Shown piece by piece: positions 1-12,554 of a stretch of DNA of 64,000 nucleotides. The notes below the pieces were generated by a model. It did no database searches and was not told the DNA's origin. It saw only the letters and a list, made by a program, of their open reading frames with translations. Positions within the stretch are counted from its first letter, which is position 1. Every line of letters starts with the position of its first letter. This stretch comes from Quillaja saponaria (Eukaryota > Streptophyta > Magnoliopsida > Fabales > Quillajaceae). A program made the translations under genes and the position numbers. Where the stretch lies: the NCBI GenBank assembly GCA_029379385.1, contig CM055608.1, positions 19,342,350-19,406,349 of the forward strand. The letters run 5' to 3'.

Positions 1-530
1 AAGTGCTTTGGGAGTTTTAGGTGATCCTAAAATCCCAAATAGATTGAAAGGAAAATTTTACAAGATGGCAGTGAGACCAGTTATGTTGTATGGTACCGAA
101 TGTTTGGTAGTTAAGAAGCAACATTTGTATAAGATGGGAGTAGTCGAAATAAGAATGTTGAGATAGATGACTAGACATACAAGAAAGGATAAAATAAGGA
201 ATAAGAAGATCCGTATGAAGGTGGAAGTAGCACCTATTGAGGAGAAAATAAGAGAGACTCACCTACGTTGGTTTAGACATATCCAACGTCGGCTAATGAA
301 TGCAATAGTTAAGAAAGGTGACTTGGTACAAGTGTCAGGTGTTAGACATGATAGGGGAAATCAAAACTTACATGGGGGGCAGTTATCGAGAAAGATATGG
401 CTGCTCTAAGGATTATTGAAAATGTTGTCTCAGATCGATGTGAATAGAGGAAAAGGATTCATATAGCAGACCCCAACTAGTTTGGGATTTAAGGCTTAGT
501 TGAGTTAAGTTGAGTTGTGTTGAGTATGTT
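1..530 (+). mobile_element. 3' end of a LINE (RTE-like) retrotransposon
   Basis: The forward translation carries the C-terminal tail typical of plant LINE reverse transcriptases: a PVMLYGTECLVVK segment, then RMLR, a stop, TRHTRKDKIRNKKIR, VAPIEEKIRETHLRWFRHIQRR and later a frame-shifted SRPQLVWDL stretch. The family normally has a Trp where the in-frame TAG lies at 164-166. The copy is dead: it has this stop, frameshifts near 350-410 and no upstream RT core in the window. It ends at about 500-530 in short TTGAG-type repeats, as expected for an RTE-type 3' terminus. The family call is by recognition of the protein motif; the RTE clade is likely but not proven. Confidence 0.8.
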
Positions 531-2785
531 AGTTGTAGGCTAACTTGTTTGTATTGATCAAGTGTTCATGATTTATGTAATTCATCATTATGTTCTCCAT
601 CATTTAAGATGTGTAGCTTGTTGTTTCCATTGTTGGTGTTTGTATGTTATTGCATTTTATCAATGATATATAGTTTATGGTTAATTTATGTATAGATAAA
701 ATGTGTGTGTGTTTTTTTTTTGCATGATTTCATTTGTTGCTTTGGGAACCAAGCATGGCAAAGCATTATGAAACTATACAATGGTTGAAAACTTAATAAA
801 AGGCACTACAAAATGGTAAAGAAAGTGAAGACCTAAAAAGTTGTAATCTTGGCTAAAACACATACATTATATTCATGAAACCTAAACATTACAGCATGTT
901 AGTTCAAAAGCCATGGTAGGAGTGATTTATTGATTAAAAATAAATCCATTTTTAAAACCAATAAACAATCACGAAACATATTATGCAAATAATTCAAGTA
1001 CATCAATTTAATAATTAAATAAGTAGTTGCTAAATGTAAAAAGTTAATGTATATAGAGAATTTACACAATGATTTTATAGTCTTTCACCAAAAAACTTGG
1101 ATACATACACTCCCCAAGCACTAGTTGGGAATTCATTAAACACTAAAATTTATACAGGGATCACCCACCTTTCATAACAACTAAACTTCATGGTAGTAAT
1201 CAATCTCTAAACATTCCATAGAACACATAAGTAGGACTTACAATACTCTACTTTACTTGTCTTTTCCTCGCAAGGAAGAGTTACAATAATAACAAATTTA
1301 CTAAATCACAAAATCTTAACAGCTTCGGATGAGTTTTGCAAAGAGCTTATTAGAATATGAAAGTTCAGACTCTTGTAAATAGCATAAGTTCTAAGTCTTA
1401 AATAGAGAGATTGATGAAATATAAAAGTTTTGGCTCAAAGAGTTCTCAGATTGATTTAAGAAGCTTGAACAAATTCAGGTTCAATCTCAAAAACTTGTCT
1501 CATTTTCATTCACAATTTTATGTTATGCAAGACATTCTAAAATGTCATAAGAGGCGGGCTTGCATTAACGGATTATTGCATTCTTTCAAGAACGCAGAGT
1601 TTTTTTTCCTCAATTTGGTCACCTTAGTCTTCCTTGACCTTGGTTTAATCTGATTCCACGCGAACTACCAATGCAACTGTGGCTAGTTGAGGTGCCGCTT
1701 TTCTTTTTGGAAGCCTTTTTTTCCTTTTAGTTATCTCTTCATGCTTTCTAGACTTGATTATATTATAGTCGTTTCTCATATGAAAAAATCCGTTGAATTG
1801 TTTAGCTGAAAAAGGAAACCTTAAAAAACACTTTTGAGGTTGCTTCAGACAAGTAATATACATTTTGGTGCAACAGTGCAACTTGGACTATTGTAGGTGT
1901 TTTGACTCTGTCTGGGTCTTGGTACAGGCTTTTGTGTCAGGTTTGCTATTGTTCAAATTAAATAATAAACATGGTTCAATAATTAGAGGGTTTTAATCTT
2001 CAACTCTTTTAGTTTCAATAATCTCTATGCATAAAGCATTAGCAAATAACCATCTAATGAAACAATGTCTTTTATTTTTTAGCCTTAACGATTTTAGACC
2101 CTATAGTCTTAATTAAGCCATTAAGGTTTGAGTTTTTAAGCTTAATAAGTGTTCTTCAGCATTTAACGAGTGTTCTTTAGCAATTTACGAGTTTGCACTT
2201 GATATTTCAAGTTTAGTGCTTTTGAATTTCCTTAGTGAACTAGATTCAGCTGAAGGAATGATTGATATTTTACTAGGGTTGAGTGTATCATTTAATGGAG
2301 CATTTCTTCTAGCAGCTTATTATACTCTAACTAATATAAGTGCAGCTAACTTGTGCTACATTTGAGTCTGAATTTTTAATCTCTGTAATTAAGTTTCAGA
2401 ATATGCATAAGAAAATAACGATTTAAATTTGTTAATTTCTTGTATTCTGTATTCTATTTTGTAATTATCCAAACCAAGTTATGGGCTAATATCAAATTAA
2501 TAAATATATTGTATTTGCCTAAATAATCTCCTTTTTTTTTTATGATTACAAAATATTGGAATATTGAGTTTAACAGAGTAATATCTTGAAGTTTTAATTC
2601 AGAGAAGAACCTTATCTACCCCTTGAACTTGTGCATTTCACTCAAAACTTACTCGATATTCTTTCTCTGTTTTTCAATCATAACAAAAAAATAAAAATAA
2701 AAAAAATCAAAAGTTTGCACAGAAAACAAAGAGAAAATGAACAGTATTCATCAATAAATAAGATTAAGCTACACAATTATAATCA
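531..2785. other. no gene recognised
   Basis: AT-rich sequence with only short ORFs (78-80 codons, at 1411-1653 forward and 1645-1881 reverse) that resemble no family I recognise. I looked on the minus strand for the second exon of the P450 relic at 2786-3330 (heme-binding loop, K-helix) and did not find it. Confidence 0.5.
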
Positions 2786-3330
2786 TATTAGTTTATAATA
2801 CCATAATTGTTGCCTAAATGATAGTATCACGTGAATGACCATAGGTTTCTATCAATTTTCATTGATCATAGACATCAAGACATCAATGAAATCATGTGGT
2901 TCCGTTGTCTCACTATTTTGCTCTTTCATAGTATATTCTTTAAGCCAACTTTTTGAAAGGATGTCAAAATCTTTGGAAACACGCTTCATGGGTTTTAATA
3001 CCTAAGTTTCTATTTTAAGCAAATTGGGAATAAGAGTCAAATCAGAGACATCAAGCCTTCACATTAAAAACATAACATCTTTAATGAGATTCAATATATG
3101 TTCTATTTCTCTACCAATTTTTTCCTAGAAACTTTTAAAATATCTCTTCCTTGCAATCAAATTTGTGGTTATATTTAAGGTAAATTGTACGAACCATTCA
3201 TTAAATACCCCTGGGAGTTTCTCGTTGTTTTAAAACAAGTACAAATCTTTGATGAAAGTACCAACTTCCTACACATAAACGTGGTTTAATATGTTAAGTC
3301 GGAGAGTAGAGTGTCTTTATCTGACAATTA
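2786..3330 (-). pseudogene. cytochrome P450 pseudogene, CYP82-like, exon 1 fragment
   Basis: Read on the minus strand, this stretch gives a broken protein resembling the middle of a CYP82-family P450: GTFIKDLY, NEWFVQFTLN and ARKRYF, then VSDLTLIPNL, MKRVSKDFDIL, SWLKEYTMK and PHDFIDVLMSMINEN, followed by a shifted remnant of the I-helix start near 2815. In the family these occur in this order, between the SRS2 region and the oxygen-binding I-helix. At least four in-frame stops and a frameshift destroy it. The N-terminal part is missing: similarity fades at about 3330, close to the start of the copia 5' LTR, so the copia may have inserted into or next to it. The heme-binding exon is absent. 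Subfamily cannot be decided by eye. Confidence 0.7.
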
Positions 3331-3393
3331 TGGTGTGTGGGTATCTATACTTTATTATAAAGATATAGGTTTAATATTTCTTAATCTGGATGA

Positions 3394-3775
3394 AAGAAGT
3401 TTTTGTTTGTTTGAAGAAAGAAAGAAAAACTTAGGACAGTTATAATTGGCTATAGTTATAACTACTTTTGAACTAATGTATCCTTTCAAAATTATAAGTT
3501 TTCAGATATTATAAGTAGACATGTATATAGACTGTTTAAATAGAAATTTTTTTTCTTCTTTTCTTCCTTCTAAAATTTTCTACAACCACTGTAATGAACT
3601 TTCATTTTTAAGAAGTCTTAGAAAATTTTATAGTTAGTTTTTCTAACTGTAGAATTTTAAAACTTTGTTGTATCCTCGAGGATATTTGTTTTTAATCCAA
3701 TAGCAAATACTTGAAGGGAGTGGGACAAAAAAAGCCTTATGATCTACTTGAGAGTATAAAAGGAGAGGAATATTG
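3394..3775 (+). repeat. copia 5' LTR (approximate limits)
   Basis: Aligns by eye with 17544-17850. Shared landmarks in order are GTTTGAAGAAAG, AAAATTATAAGTTTT, TTTTTTTTCTTCTTTTCTTC, CCACTGTAATGAA, TATCCTC-AGGATATTT and GGGAGTGGGA. The left copy has about 33 extra bases (around 3441-3480) absent from the right copy. A TATA-like box (gagtataaaaggag, about 3751-3764) follows, so the true LTR end may lie further right. No clear TG/CA terminal pair or target-site duplication could be fixed. Confidence 0.65.
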
Positions 3776-4162
3776 ATACTTATCTTTTGCCTCATTTGTC
3801 AGTTTAAAAAGTTAATGGAAGAGGAGAGAAAAGTAAAATATACATTTCTTCATTGGGAGTTGAAGGGAAACGAGAGTAGAGGATATATTATTATATAATG
3901 TTAAGATTATGACCTTAAAATATTTTATTTAGATATTAGTAGGTAATTAATAGAAAGAATATGCGTATATTAGTCATAATATGCAATGATTATAATATAC
4001 ATTTTCCTTTCTTTCTGAATCTTCCCAATTTAGAGGAATCTAAAAAATGGGCTTTGGAGGTATTTGGACCCCTTAATTTGCTTTCACTCTTTTAAAAAAA
4101 AAACTCCCAAATGAGATAAAAGGGTACATACCCTCTCCTCTCATTTCATTCTTCCTATCCAA

Positions 4163-4186
4163 ATATATATATATATATATATATAT
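4163..4186. repeat. (AT)n microsatellite
   Basis: About 12 uninterrupted AT dinucleotides within the copia leader between the LTR and gag. Confidence 0.95.
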
Positions 4187-4380
4187 GATTATGATTTCAT
4201 TGTATTTCAAACAATCTTAAGGCTTTTAAAGAAATTTATTTGTAACTATAGAGTCTTAATCAATCAAAGTAAAAAATCAAGATTTGGTGAAACTAGATAG
4301 TATTAATACAACAATTTTGCACTTTGACAAGACAAAATGATGTTTCTTCTTATAGCACTAAAAATTTCATATATTCTAAA

Positions 4381-4915
4381 TCTTAATCTGGAGCTTGTAC
4401 AAGAAGACTATGTACCAAATGCTCTTGGAATAGAACCATCTGAAGAAGAAATTGAACATGTGAGGTAGGCCATAAAGAAAAGGGAAGAAGATGAATCGTT
4501 GTGCCATAGACATATCTTGAATACTCTATCAAACCTTCTATATGATCTATTTACTAAAGTCAAATGTTAAAAAGACATCTCAACTGTACTGGAATTCATT
4601 TACAAGGCTGAGGAAGAAGGTACAAACAAATATTTGATTTCTATATATTTAGATTTCAAAATGGTTGATAACAAGCTTGTGCTAGAACAAGTCCATGAAC
4701 TGCAAGTTATTATCAACAAGTTTCGTGCCCAGAAGATTATTCTTCATAAGGCTTTTCAAGTTGAGACAATAAATTCTAAATTACCCAATTCTAGGACTGA
4801 TTATGGAAAGAAATTGCTGTATAAGTATGATGACTTTAGTATGGAACAAATTCAAAAGAACCTCCAAATCAAGGAGGAGACACAAAATCATGATCATAGG
4901 ATTTCTGTTATTTAA
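4381..4915 (+). pseudogene. copia gag (UBN2-type) remnant
   Basis: The translation reads NLELVQEDYVPNALG, then an R-stop-AIKKREEDESLC segment, HILNTLSNLLYDLFTKVK, YKAEEEGTNKYLIS and DFKMVDNKLVLEQVHELQVI, FQVETINSKLPN, KKLLYKYDDFSMEQIQKNL. This is the order of the UBN2-type Gag of plant copia elements, including the conserved DFKMVD...VHELQ block and the IxKLP motif. Gag would package the element's RNA in cytoplasmic particles. Stops after VR and KC break the frame; the longest open piece (4634-4915) holds 93 codons, beginning inside the domain. Non-functional. Confidence 0.85.
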
Positions 4916-5040
4916 GAGTCTAAAGTCAATTATATGGAGGGTAGTGGGCTTCAATCTAAGAAACAGAACTTGCAAGTATAAAAGAATGATTAACAGTTTA
5001 AAAAGAAGAACCCACAATAACCTGGTAAAAAGAAGAAGGT

Positions 5041-5935
5041 AATTGCTATGTTTGTGAAAAACCTGAACACTATGTAAAACAAAAACAATGTAGATTTTGA
5101 ATGAAAGAACTTGCATGAAAAGCAAACATGGGGGATAAAAATGAGAATCTGATTGTGATAATTTCAGAAATAAACATGACAACTAAACAATCTGGCTAGT
5201 GGTTTGATTCTGGTGTCACAGTTGATGTATATAGAAACAAACATTTGTTTCAGAAATTTGAAAAGATGACTAATGGCCAAGAGGTTCAGATGGGAAAATA
5301 TGCTCTTACAAAAGTTCCTAGAAAAAAAAACTATGAAAATCAATTTTACTTTTGAAAAAGTCCTAACCTTAAATTAGGAAGAACTTATTTTTGTTAATTT
5401 ATTTTGGATAAAAAAAGGAGTTTCGGGTAATTTTTTGAAATAAACAAGCTAATCTCATCAAAAAATGAAATGTTTGTGGGAAAAGGGATACCCTAGCAAT
5501 GGAGTGTACAAACTCAATATTAATAATAATAAGATTGAATCTTCTACTTATACTATTGAGTCGTCTTCTTTATAGCATGGACGCCTAGCACATTTCAATT
5601 TTAGTTCCTTAAAAAATATAACCAAAATTAAAATTAATTAAATTTAAAGACGAATTAGATAAATATCAAATATTTGCTGAATCCAAAATTGTTAAGAAAT
5701 CTTTTAAAGTTGTTAAAGCGAAATACTAAAATTTTGCATTCTAATATATGCGAATTAAATGGTTTGTTGCCTCGTGATGGAAAGAGACACTCTACTACAT
5801 TTGTAGATGACTGTACTAAATATTTATATGTTTACCTTTTAGGAACAAAAGATGAAGAATTTATCATGCATAAGAAATATAAGGCTGAAGTAGAAAACTA
5901 ACTTAAAAAGAAAATTAAAATTCTATTTCTATAAA
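5041..5935 (+). pseudogene. copia CCHC knuckle, protease and integrase start
   Basis: A zinc-knuckle remnant reads CYVCEKPEHYVKQKQC: the Cys-X2-Cys and His are kept, but the His-to-Cys spacing is wrong. About 35 codons on comes SG-stop-WFDSGVTVDVYRNKHLF, the aspartic protease active-site region (DSG), where the family has two adjacent Trp and here the first is TAG (5197-5199). A pre-integrase stretch (LISSKNEMFVGKGYPSNGVYKL, read across a shift) follows, then a fragment with FVDDCTKYLYVYLL (5674-5901) matching the start of the integrase core. The integrase is then cut short; RT sequence begins within a few tens of bases, so most of integrase and the RT N-terminus are deleted. Confidence 0.75.
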
Positions 5936-5937
5936 TA

Positions 5938-7100
5938 GAAATGGTGACTTAGGAGGAAGGGTACATAGAGCAACCCTTTATCCTTCCTAAAATGAAAAGA
6001 AAGTATGTAAATTAGTTAAGTCTTTGTATAGACTTAAACAAGCACCAAAGCAATGGTATCAGAAATTTGATTCTACTATCTTGTCATTTGGGTTTATGCA
6101 TATTAGAGTTGATAAGTACATTTATTTTAAATTAACTGATAACTGTGGTGTATTAGTTTGTTTGTATGTTAATAATATGTTAATTTGTGAGACTAACATG
6201 ATTGGTGTAAATGAAAATAAGAAATATCTATATTTGTGTTTAAAATGAAAGAATTAGGAAAGTAGATACTATCTTAGGAATAAAAGTGAGAAAGCATAGT
6301 GTGGGGTTTTGCTTTAAGTCAATCACATTATAACAACTTACAACATTTAAAATTTAAACACTTTTCTACACCTTTTAATTCTAATCTTAAGTTAGAAAAT
6401 AATATTTGTAGAATAGTAGCACAACTTGAGTATGCTAGTGTAATAGGTTCATTGATGTGTGTTATGCACTGCACTAGACATAATATTGCTTTTATTGTAT
6501 GTAACTTAGTAGATTTACAAGTAATCTGAGTGTAGAACATTGAAGTGTCATTGGTAAAGTCATTGGTTACTTGAGGAAAACCATTATTTTGGGATTGTTC
6601 TATAATGAATATCTGGCTGTATTAGAAGTATAAACCTGAAGGTAGTTGGATAACTAGTTTGGGAGATAACAAATCCACCTCAGGATGGGTTTTCACCTTA
6701 TGAGGAGGTGTTGTTTCATCGGCAAGCAAGAAACAAACTTGTGTATCTTACTCAATAATGGAATCAGAGTTCATTGCTTGGCATCAACCACGAACGAGGC
6801 AGCATGGATAAGAAACTTATTGTTGGAAATAAGATTGTGGCTACATCCAATGCCAATTATCTCTGTCAATTGTGATAGTGAAGCCACTTTATAAATGGCT
6901 TATTGTCTAATATATAATGAAAAATCTAGACATATAAGTCTAAGACATGAATATGTTAAATAATTGATTAAGATGGAATCATTACACTTGTCTATCTGAA
7001 GTCAAGTAAAAACTTTGGCTGATCCTCTTACCAAACTTTTGTGTAGAGGGTTAGTAAGAACAACAACAAGTCACATGGAGCTGAAACCTCTTATTTAGTC
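5938..7100 (+). pseudogene. copia reverse transcriptase and RNase H remnant
   Basis: The open piece at 6024-6248 starts MYRLKQAPKQWYQKFDS, the copia RT signature (usually YGLKQAPRQW), and includes VCLYVNNMLI, where the catalytic YVDD box has become YVNN: the first catalytic Asp is lost. Past more shifts come a TILGIKV piece, EYASVIGSLM, then an RNase H segment ESEFIA/ALASTTNEAAWIRNLLLEI, CDSEATL, HISLRHEYVK and KTLADPLTKLL. That is the usual C-terminus of copia Pol. Many stops and shifts mean it is not functional. Confidence 0.9.
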
Positions 7101-7282
7101 ACCAGTATTGGAAACCCAACATTTTTCTAGTCAACAACTAGTTACAAGGTTTAATGGGTAATAACTAAATTACTGAATTGTGATTGTTAGCACTTTAACA
7201 TTACATGAGTCTCTTAAAATAAAGTTAGTGCAGTTTGTTATGTGTCAGTTAGGGTGAGTGTGAACTATTAATGAAGCCTAAT

Positions 7283-10200
7283 TGTGACAACCCATACCAC
7301 GTCACATATTTAGGTAGCAAGTTTTGATTTTTAGGTTTAGCTATTAGGTTATTAGGACTACTATAATGATCTCAATAATAATTATCATTAAGATGACTTT
7401 ATGTTAGAATACTTAAACTAAATTAAAAATATATCTAACAATAATAATACTAATCATGTTAATAAAAAAAAAAATTTTGATGTCTATTTTATTTTTAGCA
7501 TCAATATATTTGTAGTTTTAAGGAATAAGATACATACAATCTATTTTTATCTTCTTTTGGAACATGTACTATTTTAATATAAAATTTGAATTGTTGGATA
7601 AGCTAATATATATATATATATATATATAAATAAAGTTGCATTCCTATTTTGTCTTTTTCTTTCTTTCATTCATATGTCATGTGTTGATCATTATGGTCTC
7701 AATTTACTCTTCTTCCAAATAGCTTTTGGCTTCATCCCTTGTTGTAGCATTTTTGTTCTCTCATCCTCCATTTTTGTAAATTATCTTATGATTTATACAT
7801 TTTAATAAATTGATCCAAGTTTTGCTTCTTAAACTTATAGTGAGATGAGGTTTTGGTAACCCATTAACTTGTCTTATTTTTTTTCATTAACTGGCAATTA
7901 TATTTTCTCCTATATTTATAATTTTTATTTTTTGAACAAAACCATTCTTAAATTTTGTGATAATGTTTAGATCTATGCTAGAAGACCCAAGGAAAGGATT
8001 CATTGATTCTTTTTTTTCCCACTAATGTCGGTTGAGTAAACTTCTAACATTATTTATCTTCCAGTAACCAAAACTATTAAAGGTCTTATCTCTTATTTAG
8101 TATTAGTTAACTAAGCTGAGTTATAGAAAGTAAATTTTTAAGAACTTAATGTATATTGACTTATTTCAATTAGGCTTAGTTACACTTACAGTCTCTATAA
8201 TTTCTTTTAGAGTCACTTTAGTCCCCCTAGTTTAAAAAGTTAAAATGTCATCTTCATACTTCAAAAATCACACAATGTGGTCCTTTCCATCATGGACCCT
8301 CCATTTTAATTAGACAGAAGTTAACCTGGACTAATAGGCTTCCATGTGCAGTCTAACGTGACATAACAGATCATCGTATTCTCCTTTAAAATGACATCCA
8401 TCAATGTCTATGACAAGCTTGCATGCTACTAAGAAACCTTTCTTGCATACCCAAAAAATGATCATAATGTCATACTGGACGACACATAGGAGCTCGTTAG
8501 TTTAGGTCACCTTCCGTCCAATTATAATAGGCGGTACATGATGACAGAGCCCACATTGTGTGGTTTTCATAAGTGAATTTTGAGGAAAACCATATGGACA
8601 ATTAGTGTACTTAAGCCTTTCTATTATATCTCATTTTTTTCTTCTGTTTTAGTTATATATTAAACTTAATATTGGGTAGTACCAACTATGTAATATTTTT
8701 AAAATTTGTTATTGTTCAGATACAAATTTGGTAATTAGTCATATTGTTTTTCTTGAAATTTTATAGTTTACTTTGAAAACCTTGAATAACATTAATTTGT
8801 AGTTCTAACACTTATAACATTAATTAGTTTAATATTTTCTTTCTTATTAAGCCCACTATAATAGTAGTAGAATCCTTAACTATTTTAGAAGTAGAAAAGT
8901 TGGTTAACCTTATTCTAGTATTAAGCTAAGGTTTAATTCGGAAATAATATAACATGTATGTTGTTAGTTCTATTTTGATTCTTTTTCATTATTTGATTAT
9001 GTGATTTTGTTATTTTTTTACTATATTTTTTGGTGGCTCCTTCGAGTACTGCCATTTAAGTTTGATGGTGTTGGGTCAAAGCTTTGGGAGTTCTACAGTT
9101 GTGAGTAGATAATGCTCACTATAACATTTTCCTAACTATCTACAAATATCATGCATTCTTATTTTCTATAGATTAGTTTTACTGTTTTTCTAAAGTGTTC
9201 TGCAAATTCTTAGATAATTAAATGTTAAGATTTCAACCTTACCGATCAATATAAATTTATACAACTTATTTTGTTTCTTATTATATAGCTTAGGAAATTG
9301 TGGGACAAGCCTTTCAACTTACTTCATTTTCATTTAAAGAGTTTTATGAAAATATAAGTTGATTTGTTAGTTATCATGACATGTTAGTTGATATTTTTTT
9401 AACATTTGAATTTGTTTGGTTATAACACCCACTTATGAAGTGGAGTGGCTTAGTAAATGAGGGAAATTTGTTTTGTTAGGTAAATATATATATATATGGA
9501 TTATGCTATGATAATTGGAAACTTATTCGTGAATGTTTGGATTTAATATAGATATTGAGAATTTGTGTTGGTAGGAAATGACATGGATGTTGAAACTTAT
9601 ATTGGATATGTTATATATTTTTTGGAGAAAACTTTATCAGAATACCATTGCTAACAGCAGTAATGTTCGCTTTGGTGCACCTTGGTTTGACCCCAGCTAG
9701 GAGGAGTGTTGCTAGCCCCATGTTATGCCAAACAAGTGGATTGGATGATTGAACTATGTAGAATGGCGTGGATTTGGAAGCCTAGTCAACAAGACTAATG
9801 CTAAATTTTAGACCTATTGGTTTGTTATAACATTCTACCTTGGAATCCTATGTTTTATCTATGCTATAAGATTCTCTCTGAATTGTAAGATGAGTATTCA
9901 TTTCAAATCATTGTCTTATTTTATGTACTCTTATGGTTAGACTTTTGATGAAATGAAACTAGTTTTTTTACCTTAAAACATTTTATGAATACTTTCTTTA
10001 AGATTATATTAGCACCATGTTGGTATGTCATAATCATTCTTTAAAATGTTTTACTCTTTACAACAAATTCATGCTATATGCTTATCTCACTTTTGTTGTG
10101 GTATGCGTTGTCTACTTAATAGGTCTATGACTCATTATTATGGTTAATTATATTTTTCAGATTATTGATTGGCTCGAAACCAATTCCTATAGCTTGGAGG

Positions 10201-10464
10201 TAGCTACTCTCTTTTGGATTTGGTAGGCATGACTTGTTCTAACCATGTCCACTTTACTTTGTATTTTGAAATCTTTTGTATAAACAACTAATTAGTTATG
10301 CATTGCATTTCGACTTGTTGAAATATGAATTGAATTGAAAGTTGTATCTTTTTTGTCTTTGAATGTATTTAGGTATTATGTTTAGAGGCTAGTTAAGATT
10401 CAAATATGCCTTAGTGCTTGTCAACCTTCCATTGGCAGGTCATGGCATTGGTTAGGTCGTGACA
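7283..10464 (+). repeat. 5' LTR of the Tekay-like element
   Basis: Its right end is fixed by the primer binding site that follows and by the matching end of the 3' LTR. Its second half (about 8969-10464) aligns with 15520-17182 over its whole length; for example GTTGGGTCAAAGCTTT, AATTGTGGGACAAGCC and GATTATTGATTGGCTCGA occur in both. An (AT)n run lies at 7605-7629. No ORF of note. Confidence 0.85.
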
Positions 10465-10468
10465 AAGT

Positions 10469-10480
10469 TGATATCAAAGC
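10469..10480 (+). other. primer binding site, initiator tRNA-Met type
   Basis: TGATATCAAAGC, followed by ACAAGGTTC, differs at two positions from the standard plant site TGGTATCAGAGC. It lies four bases after the LTR end, and both changes are G to A. Confidence 0.8.
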
Positions 10481-10683
10481 ACAAGGTTCTTTTCCTATCA
10501 CCGCAGTCCTAGGGAATTAGTAAAGTCACACTTATGGTTCATGTACCCAGGCATAAGTTACAAGCGAGGCACTATTGAAACCCAAGTTATTTATCCATTG
10601 TCATTGAAACTTTTATTGCAATTCGCTATTTTTTTTTTTGATAAGTCATTATGATGTTTGAATTCTTATTGATCTAAGTGAGG

Positions 10684-12005
10684 ATGATGCCTACACGTCA
10701 TGTTGTTGGTAAAGAAGCTGTGGGCAGAGAGATTTTAGATAAAGCATTTGAACAATCCATGCCCCTACGTCTAAAGGTAGAGACAGAGGTTGGGGTGAAG
10801 CTAGAATTAGAATTAGAGGTGGAGGTGCTTGAGACAGACCTTTGGATGTATTCTTGATGATGCACCTGAGGTGGTGCCAAGAGTTGTTCCTCTTCAGGTT
10901 ACTCATATTCTGGAGCCAGCAATTGTACCAGGGATGGCAGAGGTTGGGACTTGGATTTAGGGCATGCACCATTCTATTGAGGCTTTTGCTGAAAGGATCA
11001 TTGCGCAAGGTGTACAAAGGAACAGACCTCTAATAGCTCCAATTTCCCATCCTGGGAGAGCACAATGAGAGCAATTACAATAGCCACAAGTTGTTGGCAA
11101 TGATCATTTATGAAACTTTATGAAGTTCAAAGCACTAAAATTTACTGAGTTAGACTTATCAGTAGATCCGCAAGCATTCCTAAATGATATGGAGCGAATT
11201 TGTTAGGCTATAGGGGGTTGGACATAGTTCGGAAAGCTTAGTGTACAAGGTTTATGTTGGATGGTGTAGATAGAATATGGTATAAGATCGTGCTTATTGG
11301 TAGGCTAGTTGGTGACTCACCTTTGACTTAGGAGCTGGGATGATTCTTACATTCTAGTGTTCATAAGGCGAGGAGGAGGGAGTTTGATAGCTTACATTCA
11401 ACCCCTTCTATGATAGTGGCTGAGTATGATGGATTCAGCCCTCAATTATCTTGTTATGCCCTTTTAGGAGATGAGTAGTATAGGATTCAGAGATTTGTGC
11501 ATGCACTTCTTACTCTATTGTACAAGATATTAGCATCATGTGAGTTAAACATACTATCAGGTAGTCAATATAGCTCGTAGGATAGAGATGAGAAAGATAG
11601 AAGATTAGTCAAATCGTGAGCACAAAAAGATTAAGACTGAGGATTTCAAGGTGGACGGAGCCGTGTTACTAGTGGTTCTAGCAAGGGATCAAGATTTCTG
11701 GCCCAGCAAAGTTATTATGGGAGTTCAAGATACTATTCTGGATCTAGTTAGAGATCTTCCTCTAGTGCTCAGAGTCAGAGATCAAATCAAAGGAGCATAG
11801 TTCATGGGCAATAAAGTTTTGGATAGTTTGGTAAAAGTAGACCTTATCTTACTTGTGAAAAGATTCATTCTGGGCCTTCTTATAGACAGACTGGTGCTTG
11901 CTTTTAATATGAACAGATAAGCCATTTGAGGGAAGATTATCCTTTTCTTCAACTTGGTTCTATTCAAGGATCAGTTCAACCTCCAAGAAGACAGTGCAAC
12001 CTAAT
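10684..12005 (+). pseudogene. gypsy gag remnant
   Basis: Begins MMPTRHVVGKEAVGREI, resembling the MPPRR-type start of Tekay-like Gag. After frame changes it shows KFTELDLSVDPQAFLNDMER (the DPxxFLxxMER block), YQVVNIARRIEMRK, a Ser/Gln/Arg-rich linker (11640-11810), and a decayed zinc-knuckle area near 11875-11945 (ACF-stop-YEQISHLREDYP, where the family has CFxCGxxGHxxRDCP). Stops occur throughout. Gag would form the particle. Protease and all of the element's own pol are missing: sequence switches at about 12006 to an unrelated gypsy lineage. Confidence 0.75.
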
Positions 12006-12007
12006 AG

Positions 12008-12554
12008 AAAAGATTGGAGCTTAAGGTTGAATGATGCTCTATAGGCTTATAGGACTACGTATAAATCACCTATTGGAATGTCTCCATATAGGTTGATTTA
12101 TGGGAAACCATGTCATCTACAAGTAGAACTTGAGCATACTACTTTTTGGGCCATTAAGCAATGCAATATGAACTTAGATGCTGATAGACATCATAAGAAG
12201 TTGCAATTGCAAAAGTTGGAGGAGATAAGGAATGATGCCTATGATAATGCAAGGATTTACAAGGAAAAGACTAAGGCATTCCATGACAAAATGATTTCGA
12301 AAAAAGAATGTCAAATTGGGTAAAAAGTTCTCTTGTTTCATTCAAGACTAAAGCTCTTTCCAGGTAAGTTACGTTCTCGATGGATTGGACCTTTTGTTGT
12401 TACAAATATCTTTTCTTATGGTGCAGTTGAAATTCAAAGCTTAGAAACAAACAAAGTGTTCAAGGTAAATAGGCAACAGTTGAAACCTTTGTATAAAGGT
12501 CTTAAGCAAGTGGTTGTGGAGGAGGTTGACTTGGCTGAACCTACATTAGATTAA
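12008..12554 (+). pseudogene. Athila-like integrase C-terminus
   Basis: Reads KDWSLRLNDAL, stop, [67 protein letters not shown], a stop, [25 protein letters not shown] and YGAVEIQS. These are the end of the integrase core and the GPY-like C-terminal domain, as in Athila/Tat elements. In the family, the first stop position is the Trp of DALWAYRT (TAG at 12042-12044). The second stop (TAA) lies before KVLL. The rest reads open for about 70 codons to a terminal TAA, so decay is mild compared with the host gag. Confidence 0.85.

Larger units (their letters stand above)
3394..7282 (+). mobile_element. Ty1/copia element, left part
   Basis: Decayed copia element in forward orientation: LTR-like repeat (3394-3775), gag, CCHC knuckle and protease, start of integrase, then an internal deletion near 5935, reverse transcriptase and RNase H. 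The order gag-PR-INT-RT-RH identifies copia. It is cut at 7282 by the gypsy insertion 7283-17182 and resumes at 17183. The protein motifs look like the Tork-type lineage, a tentative call. Confidence 0.85.

Noticed and set aside
4781..5182. 133-codon reverse ORF
   Set aside because: It is antisense to the copia gag/protease region and its Leu/Phe-rich translation has no domain.
10691..11017. 108-codon reverse ORF
   Set aside because: Shadow of the gypsy gag reading on the forward strand; no family resemblance.
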